64,000 bases of DNA. Source: Lactuca virosa (taxonomy: Eukaryota > Streptophyta > Magnoliopsida > Asterales > Asteraceae). The notes beneath the pieces are model-generated. The model had not been told where the DNA came from, did not search any database, and saw only the letters and a program-made list of their open reading frames with translations. The DNA lies in the NCBI GenBank assembly GCA_928212115.1, contig CAKMRJ010005634.1:262674530-262738529 (forward strand), given 5' to 3'. This document shows, in pieces, positions 1 through 11,054 of the stretch (positions within the stretch are counted from its first letter, which is position 1; each line of letters begins with the position of its first letter). Position numbers and translations under genes: made by a program.

Positions 1-655
1 ATCTCGTGGGTTCCCGTGTTTTTCTCATTGCTCAATCTACCCGAGCGTCGTATTGTCAGTCCAAATGAAACTATATAAATTTATATTAGTCAAGTCCTGT
101 CATGGTCAATCAATGTCAAGTCCTTTTGAATCCTTTGTGCCTACCATCACATTGAATATAGAGTCTAGACAATTCGGCTTTAGTGCATTACACGCATCAT
201 AAATTTCCCTTTAGCACTATACTTCATATCACTTCCCAAAACAATACCTACTAAAGAAAGACATATAAGGAAATTAAAGAAAATTGTCTTTGAAATGAAT
301 CAATATAAGATAAACTCAGGAGTATAGAGTAGAAAGCGCAAACCGTAAGTCACCGATTAAATTTGCCTCCAGAAGGTCTGAGAACAGCACGCATAATCTC
401 AGAACAGATCCGAAAATGCTTCACATCGTTAAGCACAAAACCCCATGTGTGATCTTTTCATTTCTACCCTTCCCGCAATGGACACATACTCTCAAATAAA
501 GTTCTGAATGTTGTGCAGTTGAGAGATGTCTCTTTTATCATGTGCCAGGAACAGCCACTACCAACAAACCGAAGTCTGATGATATGCCTTCATAGCTGCT
601 CCAGCACAGAGCGGGATCAGTTGGTCTTTGGAACCCAATCCATTTTGAAACTGGG

Positions 656-2137
656 TCAAACTTTGTCATCTTTGCAAGGTACTCTCTCCCATGACATATC
701 TTTTTTATCACAAATAGAAGATGAAGAAATATTAGACGCATTAGATGATTTGGGATATTGAACCTTTGGTACCCATCTGTAGTCGGGTTTAACCCATTTC
801 TTTTTCAAGCGGATGGGTGCATCGGCACTTGATTTTGAACTTGAGGTCTGCTGTCGAGATGACTTTGACCTAGCCGGTTTTGGTTTCGTTGGAGGATTTC
901 TTGAAATTGGCTTCTGGGCTGGCATTCCCTTCTTGCCCTTGGTAGTTGATTTCTTGGCCTTGGGAGTTGAACTCTTTCCCTTCGTGGCATTCCAGTCGCC
1001 ATTGTCTGAATGTGACCTTGAGGGGTTTCTTTTGGAAAATCTCCCTCTTGGTGCGTTTGGCCAGCCATGTGCGTAGTAGGGAACGTATGTGCGATTTGAA
1101 CAATTTCTGGCAATGTGTCCAGGTGTTCCAGAGTGAAAGCAAGTCTTTTTCGTCACTGGGAAGTTGTTTCTTCCTGCCCCTGGTGGCGTATCCATGCCTT
1201 GTCTCTTGTTGTTCCTACAAGCACAATTACAGCAAGTATTCTGTTTCGTTTGTTTTGGTGGTCTGTATTTCTCAACAGCAGGTTGATCAGAAGTAACTAA
1301 GTTAGAAGCAATAGATTCAGAGTTCAAGGAGTCATTTGTTTGAAAATCATCAGAATTTGCAGAACTAGAATTAGTTATGTTCTCCTTGTCCTCATCCTCT
1401 ACTACTTTGCCTGCACAAGAATTAGAAGCGTTAGAATCGTTCAGCTCAACACTTTCTGGCACAACCACGGCAGAATTATCAAATATATCATCAAATATAT
1501 CGAAAAACTTTGACTCATCAGACTTTGATACAGTTTTATTATCAGACACACTCTCTTCAGCTGCTTGCTTTGATTGACTTAAAGATTGATCTGCATGGGA
1601 AGTAGAAACATTAGTATTTTCAACATTAATACTACCTCCTGACACAAATCCATATTTAAGAAATGGCTCTCTGTCCATCTCTTCTTCAGTCAAAGGGTTA
1701 TACTGATAGGTGTGATTAAAAGGAGGAGGCACTTTATCATACCCTAAACCCTTTTTTCGGTTATTTTTAAATCTCAAACTATTTTCCGTCATTGATGCAA
1801 CTACTTCACTCGACGCATCAAATTTTCTGAAATTAAAATCCGCATTTTCAAACTTATGTTTTAATGTGTCAAGTTCAGCATTTAACTCTGCAAGTTGTTC
1901 TGTCACATATCTATAGTTTGCACATTTATTACTGTATTCTTCTTGAAGTTTTCTAAAATCTTTTGTTTTGGCTTCTAATTGTGCTTTTAAGGGTTTCTGT
2001 CCTTTCCTAAGTTGATATCCTTCGTATTTTAGGTCCTCATTTTCCCTTTTTAGCAAATCAATTTGTTCGCGAAGAAATTTAGTCGTAGTTTCACAAGATA
2101 GAGTACATGAAACTTCATTTACCGGGGATGTTTGAGG
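656..2137 (-). pseudogene. gag: Copia gag remnant of element D (coiled coil, CCHC knuckle)
   Basis: Gag is the structural nucleocapsid polyprotein of the retrotransposon particle. The frame is open from about 2137 to the stop at 656; the first ATG is at 2056 but upstream codons are also coding-like, so that ATG is probably not the native start. The amino-terminal 70 residues are Lys/Glu/Leu-rich and coiled-coil-like, followed by a VPPPF motif, an acidic Ser/Asn-rich stretch and a basic carboxy terminus. A zinc-knuckle-like motif reads CFHSGTPGHIARNC: the second Cys of CX2CX4HX4C is Ser, so zinc binding is probably lost. After the stop another frame contains VGSGCSWHM, matching a Copia protease VDSGCS-HM site with Asp changed to Gly. 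No amino-terminal UBN2 region is seen. Confidence 0.65.
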
Positions 2138-2164
2138 AACTCATTGTTTACCAAAAATGTGCCA

Positions 2165-2360
2165 TTTGACTTACAACCTCAAAAGTCAACCTTAAAAGTC
2201 AAATTTAAAAAGTTAAACTTAAAACTCAAACTTCAAAGTCAAACCGAAAAGCTAAATTTGAAAATTTGAAAGTTAAACGAGAAAGTTGAAGTTTAAAGTC
2301 AAAGGTCAAACTTGAAAGTCAAAGTCAAATTTAAGGTCAAAAGTTAAAATAAAAGTCAAA
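2165..2360. repeat. Low-complexity AGTCAAA-type repeat tract
   Basis: About 200 bp consist of imperfect heptamer-like units AGTCAAA/AGTTAAA spaced by A/T-rich bases. It sits in the leader of element D where gag amino-terminal sequence would be expected. It probably arose by slippage; no function is evident. Confidence 0.6.
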
Positions 2361-2494
2361 AAAATAAAAACTAAATTTTTGGGTTGAAAATGGAATTTGA
2401 AAATAAAAGATATTGATTTTTTGGGTTAAAAATGTCAAAATTGCGAAACTTGGATCGAAATAAGAAGCCTTTTGAATTAAATTTGGGATGAGAG

Positions 2495-2577
2495 TATCAA
2501 CTCGCAGCCTACATGAGTTGGAAGAGGCGCTGGGGTGAGGAATCAGTAGACCCGGGTTCGATCCCTGGCACCCCCAA
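2495..2577 (+). other. tRNA-like / SINE-head-like sequence
   Basis: A segment contains a good RNA polymerase III B box (GGTTCGATCCC, about 2554-2564) within a T-arm-like context ending in CTGGCACCCCCA, and an A-box-like AGTTGGAAGAGGCGCTGG about 40 bp upstream. A T-rich run follows near 2590. This resembles the tRNA-derived head of a plant SINE or a decayed tRNA gene. I could not fold a convincing acceptor stem or anticodon loop. Confidence 0.35.
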
Positions 2578-3071
2578 AATTGCTTCCCTCCTTTTTTTAA
2601 GTGTATGCGGCCGCGAACTTCGGACTCTATGCGAGGCTGACCGCAAATCCGAGCCGTAAACGTCTAAAGGCGAGGCTGGTCGTGAAATCTACCGTAAAGT
2701 CCGAAGGTCGTGAACTCCGAGAGTCGTGAACTCCTGAGCCATAAACCCGCCTAACCGAACACGTGTCTTCGGACCGTAAACTAACGAGACCTCGGACCGT
2801 AAATCCTCAGACCGCAAATTGTTTCCGGCCGCAAACGCTTCGGAAACCCTAGCTGCTGGCCGTACACGTCGCCACCCCCTCGCTGGTTACGACCAAAAAC
2901 AACGTTTTTTCGACTTTGTAGCTCCAAAACTCGATCAAAAACTCATTTTTATCAAAAACACGAAGAAGAAACCCCCCTTATTTTGCCAAGATCTATCCAA
3001 AAATGCAGAAATCCTTCAAAAATAAGAAAAAAAATGATCCAGAACTGCAAAAATTGATTGATATAATCCAA

Positions 3072-3083
3072 GCTCTGATACCA
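3072..3083 (-). promoter_or_regulatory. Primer binding site of element D (tRNA-iMet type)
   Basis: The plus strand reads GCTCTGATACCA, the reverse complement of TGGTATCAGAGC, which pairs with the 3' end of plant initiator tRNA-Met and primes minus-strand DNA synthesis. It lies two bases from the LTR end at 3086. Confidence 0.85.
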
Positions 3084-3085
3084 AT

Positions 3086-3636
<551 letters not shown>

Positions 3637-3751
3637 GGCATCCCTCTTCGTAATTGTAGAATATTGTGTTGGATCCTAGCCTTAATATTTCATTTGGGTG
3701 ATTTATTAAAGATTCTCATCTAATCCAAACTTTGTTCCTTTTCTTTTTCTG

Positions 3752-3967
3752 ATGTCTATCCCAAACAATGCTTTAGGCTCAAACCCTTCAGGCCCTTTCT
3801 CCCTAATGAACTTAGTACGGAGAACCATCTTTAATGGATCCAATTTCAATGTTTGGATCAGAAACATTCGCATGGCCCTTCGATATGAGGACAAAGGTTA
3901 TTTCCTAGACAAGGAGCTGAAGGAAATTGATGAGCAAACTGCTACTCACGAGCAAATCGAGGAGTAC
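3752..3967 (+). pseudogene. gag: Copia gag of element C, 5' exon-like fragment
   Basis: The first 72 codons of a Copia gag start at the ATG at 3752 and contain a FNGSNFNVWIRNIRMALR motif typical of the amino-terminal Copia gag (UBN2/DUF4219-like) domain. The frame is cut after ...IEEY by the insertion of element A. The same frame continues directly across the AGTAC duplication at 25482 (RVYERDAIK), so the split is purely by insertion. The start is chosen because the sequence MSIPNNALG begins a continuous gag frame after a T-rich leader. Confidence 0.8.
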
Positions 3968-4672
3968 TGTAACACCCCGATTCTCATGTATTGAATTAAT
4001 ATAAGAATTTTCTTGTTTTCAAGGTCTACTCGACGAGTTGGTTGCCCTACTCGTCGAGTAGCAGCGGGTTGGTTCGCGTGTTTTAGTGACCTACTCACCG
4101 AGTCCAATAAGGGACTCGACGAGAAGGAGCTGGCAGATGAAACCCTAAATTTCGGGGTTTTGCACCCTATTTAAGGATCACTTATCCCCCCTTATCCTCT
4201 CTTACTACTCCCCTCGAATCCAGAAACCCTAATTCGTGTTGTTCTCTATATTGGTGTGCTTCTTAGCTTGGAAGAGGGATTTTGGTGAGGAAATGTTTGA
4301 AGACCAAGAAGCTTTGAGCAAGGAACAGTTGGAGATCTGAAGTCCACCTCAGTTTATCACCATTTGGAGGTATCAAGTCATCACCTTGAGCTTCTTCTAG
4401 TCAAACCCCTTTCTATATTGAGTTTTGGGACCATTTTGGGCATTTGGTGTTGCATTTCGAGTGACGAACCAAGATCTGAAGTTGCAAGTTCAGATCTAGG
4501 CTCATCTTGGCCCTTATCATCATAAAGTCTCAGTCTTTAGCATGTTCGTGGAGCGCCTCTACCTAGAACCCCTTCTTTAGCTTGTTTTAGGTCATTATCA
4601 CCTTGCATGCACGTAAAGCTTGCAACTTTACGTGATAAACATGCCTTGGGAAGCTGGATCTACAATGTGGAG
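3968..4672 (+). repeat. 5' LTR of element A, left part
   Basis: This aligns with the start of the 3' LTR at 23489, including CTCGACGAG palindromes at about 4028-4140 and a TATA-like CTATTTAAGG at about 4168. It is cut at 4672 by element B, whose 5-bp duplication TGGAG is 4668-4672. Confidence 0.92.
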
Positions 4673-7539
4673 TGTGACAATCCGAAATTTCTAGCTTGTA
4701 TAAACATCCAAATTTATCAGAGTTAGTCTTGTTTGTTAACTTTTAGCCCTATTTGGAGTCTATTGGAGAGTATTCTAAATTCTAACTTAGTACATCAAAG
4801 GAATCAGTGTTAGGATGAATTCCTTGAAGTTCTAGTCATGAAGCAAACCAAAAACCTCCTCAAAAAGGAGTTTTCGGTCAAGACCTTAGAGTTTTCGATC
4901 AAGGTGACCGAAACCCCATCCTACTTATATATTTCATGATCATTTGGATCATTCTTTCCTTTTCAAAGCTAGAAACATCCATTCTCTCTCAAGTATCATC
5001 GAGTTCTTCACTTTGATCTTCAAAATTGTAAGAATTCTTTCCATTTGATTTGTTGTTACAAAGCTTTATCTAGTACAACCCTTTGATTTCATCCATAAAA
5101 TCATCTCTTTCGGGTTAGATCTTCAAGAACACCAAGAACACACACTAGTTTTTTGGTCCAAAATCAACTCTATTAGCCTCTAAATCGTAAGTATTACTTC
5201 CCTATACTTGTTATCTAGTTGAAACTCTTGATTTAGGGCCTTGAAATTGTCATTATCCAAGAACAAAAGGTGTTTTCAGTCTAATGCATCTCCTTAGACC
5301 GAAAACCTTTATGAAGGGTGCAATATGACTTTAAGCCTTTCCTAATACTTAGTATTGACTTTAGAACACTTCATTGATTGTTGAAAGCCCTTGGAAATCA
5401 CCTTATGCATCAAACATCATGAGTTTTCGGCCAACCATTTGGACCGAAAACCTCTTTGGACCGAAAACCCTTTGGGCCGAAAACCTCAAGAAACATACTA
5501 CTTGGACCGAAAACTCCTTTAAGTGGCTATACAACCCTTAGATGCAACCCTTGGTACTTCTAGCACTTGAATCAAAGTGTTTTCCATGTCCTAGGGTGTC
5601 TTAACTTGGTTAATTAGCTGTTTAATGAGTAATTGGATACATATATGTGTTATTATATGTTAAATAGGATCTGTGTGTGTGCTCAAGTCTTCACTTGACA
5701 CTTAGCATCCTATACCATCCGTTCATCCAAACCACTCACTACAGGTGAGTTCATACCCCTTAATCAACCTTTTAAATGATTTTAAATGCTTTTATGGGGG
5801 GATAAAAGTTGAACTATTATAGTTATTATATCAATCACATGTGATTAATAACTATCAAACATATGAATTTTCTTACTTTTCAAACTTAGTTATCAAACAA
5901 ACTACTTTAAACTGTTTTGCAAACTCTTTTACATGTTAAATACTTTCTATTCAAACTCTTTTAAACTTATCCTTTGTCAAATGTGTATCTATATAGATAT
6001 AGTTATATAAGTAGGATTGAAAGGACTTAGGACTGATAGCTCGCCTTGCTTCCTGTTTCTTGTTTGGTTGTGGACTTAGGGTATCGGTTATTTCTCCGAA
6101 GGTCGTTTGAATCCCAGTTATATATTACGTATAGGTATATAGATATAAAAGTTACTTCTTTCATTTCAATACCTTTGGGTAGCAAAGGTATACAAACATG
6201 TTCATACATACAAACAACATTACTAGTAAACTATAATAGGTATAGTTTAGGAAGTTACTAATACTATTACTAGAACAATGAAACATACAATGAGTCAGTT
6301 CATACATGAGTCAACACATACTATAAAGGAAAACAGATAGAGAATACTATGATGAGAAACAAACAATAACATACAGAGAGAACATACATACATACTAGAG
6401 AGAGAGAGAGAACCTACAATACAGCTAGTACATACTATACATTATACAAGAGAACATGCTATTATGAGAAACGGAGAGAACATACATACATACTAGACAG
6501 AGAGAGAAAATACAATACAGCTAGTACATACAATACATATACAAGTACATTACAACAGTTATGTGAGCCACGTAACGGGGCATGGCATCACCTGTCATGG
6601 CTCGTTTTGTATCCAGAGTCTCCTTAATTGGAGAGCGTTGAATTTATGTATAGATCTATACTGGATTGACTATCCTACACCTTGCTACTCGCTACAGTGG
6701 GACTTTCAAGTCTACAGGTGCCAAATGTCATTTCTTCCGACGTCTTTCATCGTCGTGTTTTTAGTCGGTAGTATGGTACATGCATATCACATGGTACTTT
6801 AAATAACAATTGGTTTAAAGTAGTTAGTACAACAATAGTTACTTAATACAACACTACAGTACTATTTTATTTCCCCATTGCATTCACTTTGTGATCTTCT
6901 CACAATGAACCGTAATGTAAAAACTATATTTTTGGTTAATGATAGTTAGAATTGGGAAAATACATACTCTTACAAGAGATACACATACAAACATTTGATG
7001 CCTTGGTAGAAGGCTACTTTTAGTAGAAAACATAGGGTTTTCTATGAGATTCAAACATTTACAAATATTTACAAACAATTACAAACATTTTCATACAAAC
7101 ATTTGATGCCTTGGTAGAAGGCTACTTTTAGTAGAAAACATAGGGTTTTCTAGGAGATTCAAACATTACAACATTTACAAACTTATACATCAAGTACTTA
7201 CAAACACTTTCATACAAACAATGACACTAAAATACTTATGATCTCACCAGCTTTAAAGCTGATAAACTCGTTCAAAATAACTTGTATTCTCAGGTCACCA
7301 GTAGACAGGTACCGGTGCCAGGTTTTTGAGAAGATGGAGCTCGTTCAAGACTCATCTTTTTTTTTTATTTACATTTTTGGTGTCTTATACACTTCACAGA
7401 ACACACTTGTATTAAATTATATTATTAATGCAATGGATGATGTTGTTGTTGCTTGTTTACTACTATTCATTGTTGTGATACTATACATGACGTCCTCCAC
7501 CCCCGAACGTTTCCGCCGTTCTGGTTTTGGGGTGTGACA
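4673..7539 (+). repeat. 5' LTR of element B
   Basis: This is closely similar to 14004-16799 along its length. It contains a TATA-like TATATATTT near 4926, ACCGAAAAC motifs (about 4870-5520), purine/ACATAC low-complexity sequence (6270-6550), and a duplicated segment AGAAGGCTACTTTTAGTAGA at about 7009 and 7119. It keeps about 60 bp near 5300-5360 that are deleted in the 3' LTR. It ends immediately before the primer site. Confidence 0.93.
5745..7293 (+). other. Candidate intron inside 5' LTR of element B
   Basis: A strong donor ACAG/GTGAGTT (GT at 5745-5746) is followed 1549 bp on by a pyrimidine-rich acceptor TGTATTCTCAG (AG at 7292-7293). The same arrangement, with related flanks, occurs in the LTRs of A, E and the solo LTR. 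In the 3' LTR of B the donor is kept (GT at 15027-15028) but the acceptor CAG has become CAT. The site pair is seen; splicing is inferred. Confidence 0.4.
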
Positions 7540-7542
7540 GAT

Positions 7543-7554
7543 TGGTATCAGAGC
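7543..7554 (+). promoter_or_regulatory. Primer binding site of element B (tRNA-iMet type)
   Basis: TGGTATCAGAGC lies three bases after the LTR end and matches the plant initiator tRNA-Met 3' end complement used by most plant LTR retrotransposons. Confidence 0.93.
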
Positions 7555-7993
7555 ATTGTTTATAATGAATCGAGTATATCAACCCATAAAAGATATACAA
7601 ACTATAAACACAGCGGGATTTAAAAATACTCTGACAAAGAGTTATACTTTTAAATAATAAAATATTTAACCAAGTATACCTACCTGCATTCATGCTAAAA
7701 TCAGTGTCACTAGGACAGAACAAAAGTATTACGATTGTTGGGCAGCACAAGTAGACTTAGAGACATATAGTCAAATCTGGGAAGATATAGCCTGATCAAC
7801 TATATTATCCGAGGAGTGACTAGCATGTGCCTAAGAGTGGTTGTGAGGTTGCAACAAGTGTAAAAACTTACCAACAATACCACAAAGAAAACATTAGAAC
7901 AAAACATAAACTTAAAATACTATAGGAGTATTTTGTGTTACTATAAATTACTTATGTGCTTATTTCTTATACCCCTTTTCTCGCGTAGATATC

Positions 7994-8617
7994 ATGGCTG
8001 GATTCCATATCCCCGGAGACCGGTATTATCCCAACAACGGCAATGCAGGATGGCTAGGAGAAGAACCAGAAGATGATCACCCAATCCCTTTGGATGATCA
8101 CCAAGCTGAAGGCTTTTTTGATAGTTCTGACTCAGAGCCGGAAGTCAACAACCTACCCCCAGTAGCTCCAAACCCAAAACCTCGTCCAGCATTTCAAGGA
8201 CTCACACCTCTGTGGGCCACAAGCTTGAACAGATGGAGTCAGGAACAGGGTCAACCCATTCCTTACAATGGGGACAGAACCTTTTACAACCTAAACAAGG
8301 GAGGTTCAGCTGATCGAGTCCTGCCCATCATGGTCCGTAGGATTTCTCGGAACACCGAGCAAGGTCGAACAATTATCGACCGAGTCATGGAGATTGACGC
8401 CAACTCTGTCGTTAACCCGGTCCGCATTCGCCAACTCGAGGTAGCTATGGAAAGGGCTAGGATAACCAATGGGACTCTACAGCAACAGCTAGCTGCATCC
8501 CAAGCTGAAGTTAGGGAACTTCGGGCTAGGCAGTCAATGTATAAAAGGCGCATGCGAGACATAGAGCGTCGTCTGTCTGAATCAAGGACTCATTTGAGTG
8601 GTTCTCGTCATAGATAG
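7994..8617 (+). CDS. Extra ORF upstream of gag in element B (unknown function, coiled coil)
   Basis: This is an intact 207-codon frame between primer site and gag. I do not recognise a domain. Residues about 20-52 are very acidic (EEPEDD, DSSDSEPE), about 52-66 are Pro-rich, and residues about 145-200 are Arg/Glu/Leu/Gln-rich with a heptad-like pattern suggesting a coiled coil; the carboxy end is basic (RHR). The frame has no stops although gag and pol of the same element are broken, so it may be under less decay by chance or be a genuine product. The pyrimidine-rich stretch ending TAG at 7986-7988, just before ATG, could be a splice acceptor. It could be an additional structural or nucleic-acid-binding protein; no function can be assigned. 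Confidence 0.55.
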   Translation: MAGFHIPGDRYYPNNGNAGWLGEEPEDDHPIPLDDHQAEGFFDSSDSEPEVNNLPPVAPNPKPRPAFQGLTPLWATSLNRWSQEQGQPIPYNGDRTFYNLNKGGSADRVLPIMVRRISRNTEQGRTIIDRVMEIDANSVVNPVRIRQLEVAMERARITNGTLQQQLAASQAEVRELRARQSMYKRRMRDIERRLSESRTHLSGSRHR

Positions 8618-8993
8618 AGCCTACTCAACCTTCTCTATTGGATATAACTTAGTTATGTAAAACTCTAGTCTAATTTCCCATCTTTGTTAAAACTTGGACC
8701 TGTTAGGTCTTGATTAGGTCGTAATTCTGTCAAAATTTTCCCATCTTGGTTGATGTAAGGCCTACTTCTAGATCATTTTTTCCCGAACTTGTTACATCTG
8801 TAATTCCAGTATTATTGACAGATATCTAATCTCATGGAAATTATTATCCGAATGCTATCATCTGTTAGTACTAGATCTACATTCAATCATACCATTCAAT
8901 TGTGTTGTTGGGCTACGGAGAGTTAGTCCATGAGTCACTCTCATCAATTTCTCTATTCTTACCCATATTTCTCCTTGTAAACTTAAGTTGAAA
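8618..8993 (+). other. Spacer between extra ORF and gag of element B
   Basis: This noncoding stretch is T/A-rich, has stops in all frames and no recognisable motif. It separates the upstream ORF from the gag start at 8994. Confidence 0.5.
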
Positions 8994-10560
8994 GATGCCT
9001 TCACGCCGATCAACAAGACGCAATCCTCCAATAACTGCAACACCACCTACTCCTCAAATCGATACGGCAGCTCTAAATGCTGCATCGACCCGCAGAATTT
9101 AACGGGCACAGAACATGTCCCTGAACTGCTCCCAAGTAACAGCAGCTCTCTGGTCATCAGTGTACGACCCAGTCGCAAGTCTCCACCAGTCCTTGCCCCG
9201 GACCTTAGCAGGTTCAGAGCACACCTGACCTTCCGTCAGTAGGACACGAGCAGGGAAAAACACCCCTCCACGTCTGAGATCCACCTCATAGCCTTGATGG
9301 GATCCTGCGTCCCATCAAAAGTAGGGAGCTTCGTGTTATCGAAGTCCCTGTACTGAAAAACTCACCCCGCTCCCCCTCGTGCTGCTGTTACAGCCGCGGT
9401 GCCTGCAACAGCAGCTGTCTCAACGAGGGCTGCATATATGTCGTCGAAATACTCCATCATAGCGGACTTAATAGTCCCGAACAGTAGCTCTAAATGCTGC
9501 AGTAGCTGTGGCTGTGGCAACAGCCATGGCTCAATATCATTCTTCCGGTTCCACTGGAGGAGGAACACCTGTTCATTCTACTCACGGTGAAATCCCCGTG
9601 CGCTTGAGAGAGTGCTCCTACAAGGAATTCACCAACTGCAAGCCCAAGTCCTTTAGAGGGACTGGCGGAGTCATTGCCCTCTCGCAATGGTTCTAAAAGA
9701 CCGAATCGGTTTTCGAAATTTGCTCCTGTCCAGAAGGGAGCAAGGTCAAGTTCGCTGCTTGCACCTTCGAGGAAAAAGCACTGACATGGTGGAATAGCCA
9801 TGTCAAGTCACTATCTCTAGTGGTGGCTAATGCTATAGGGTGGGAAGCTCTTAGAGAGCTGATGATTGAGGAATACTGCCCGAGGGGCGAGATCCAGAAA
9901 TTGGAACAGGAACTATGGAGCCTAACCATGAAGGGCTCCGACATAGTTTTCCTATATACCGCCAGTTCAGCGAGCTGGTGGCCCTCTGTCCCAACATGGT
10001 TCACACAGAGGAAAAGAAAATAGAGAGGTACATCTGGGGGCTGGTGCCTCCATTTCAGGGGAATGTTTTAGCTTCAAACCCCACTACATTCGATAGTGCC
10101 AAGCGGTTGGCACAGCGGCTCATTGACCATGGGGTTCGTACCCCGCCCGCAACAGCGACCCTATCCATCTCAAAACCCTCCAAAACCGTTGATTCCAAGC
10201 GGAAGTTCTGGGATGACAAGCAGAAGAAGAAGGTTACCAAAAAGCAGCAGGTCATGGCAGTTCATGCTGCGATAGCACCTGCCGCTGCTGCTCCGGTAAA
10301 GCAGTACGCTGGAAGTTTGCCCAAGTGCAACAAATGCAACTTCCACCATATCGGTGCCTGCCGGGAAATGCAGTGTTCAAACTGCAACAGGAAGGGGCAC
10401 ACTGCCCGTTTCTGCAAGGCTCCGGCAAGGCCAATCAACCAAGTCCTCGGCGCTGGTGTGGGCCAAGCTTGCTACGGTTGTGGCAAGGCGGGCCACTACA
10501 AGAGGAACTGCCCTATGGCAGGGAACGTCGGCGGAGTGGGAAGAGTTCTGGCTATAGGCC
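8994..10560 (+). pseudogene. gag: Gypsy gag of element B, broken
   Basis: Gag begins MPSRRSTRRN at 8994, is interrupted at 9085-9485 by an antisense foreign gag fragment, and resumes with AVAVAVATAMAQY. The capsid-like part (RECSYKEFTNCKPKSFRG... WWNSHV) has an in-frame stop (TAA, 9694-9696) and a frameshift near 9960; the downstream frame from 9915 is open into protease. Nucleocapsid zinc knuckles are CSNCNRKGHTARFC and CYGCGKAGHYKRNC, both with complete CCHC sets, preceded by a CNKCNFHHIGAC motif. Gag passes directly into protease without the candidate intron found in element A. The product would coat retrotransposon RNA in particles; this copy cannot make a full protein. Confidence 0.85.
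9085..9485 (-). mobile_element. Antisense fragment of A-family gag inserted into gag of element B
   Basis: This 401-bp piece is the reverse complement of A-family gag (corresponding to about 19056-19456), still showing fragments such as KDWWRLATGSYTDDQRAAVTWEQFRDMF on the minus strand. It is flanked by identical 16-bp direct repeats AGCTCTAAATGCTGCA (9069-9084 and 9486-9501), which resemble a target-site duplication. No LTR or poly(A) is associated. Possible origins are LINE-type target-primed insertion, template switching during reverse transcription, or filler DNA at break repair. Confidence 0.8.
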
Positions 10561-11054
10561 ACGAGGAAGCGGTTGCCGACCCCACAGTGGTCACTGGTAC
10601 GTTTCTCCTCGATAACCTTATCTATGCATGCATACTATTTGATAGTGGAGCGGAGAGGAGTTTCGTGAACCAAAAATTTGCTCATTTACTTAAGCAAAAA
10701 TCACGAGCACTTAAAGAACCGTTTACTGTAGAAATGGCTAATGGGAAGACGAAGAGCACTAGCAGTATATTCATAGGGTGTACCCTAACCCTAGATAGTC
10801 ATTCATTTTCGATCGACCTCATGTCGGTCTCAATTAAAAGTTTCGACGTCATTATCGGCATGGATTGGTTGAGTCTGCATCGTGCCGACATCATGTGTTA
10901 TGAAAAGGCTGTTCGCCTTAATCTGCCGTCTAGCGAAACTCTAGAAATCTACGGCGATAAACCCGACACTAACCTTCGCCTTATCTCGAGTATTCAAGCC
11001 CAGAAATACTTCGAAAGGAATATCGCGCATTCCTTGCTCATGTTGTCGATGTGA
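10561..11054 (+). pseudogene. Gypsy aspartic protease region of element B
   Basis: The frame continuous with gag contains LFDSGAERSF (catalytic DSG triad) and the distal VIIGMDWL flap/hydrophobic-Gly motif of retropepsins. It would cleave the Gag-Pol polyprotein. The frame ends at a stop at 11052-11054, before reverse transcriptase, whereas intact relatives continue, so the end is a frameshift or nonsense change. Confidence 0.8.

Noticed and set aside
813..1300. Plus-strand frames overlapping the D gag
   Set aside because: Shadows of the minus-strand gag frame, which has a zinc-knuckle and coiled-coil pattern.
3667..3751. Full 5' LTR of element C
   Set aside because: Only TGTTGGAT and GGTGATTTATTAA match the 3' LTR; no primer site, and the flank TATTG does not match ATACT after the 3' LTR.
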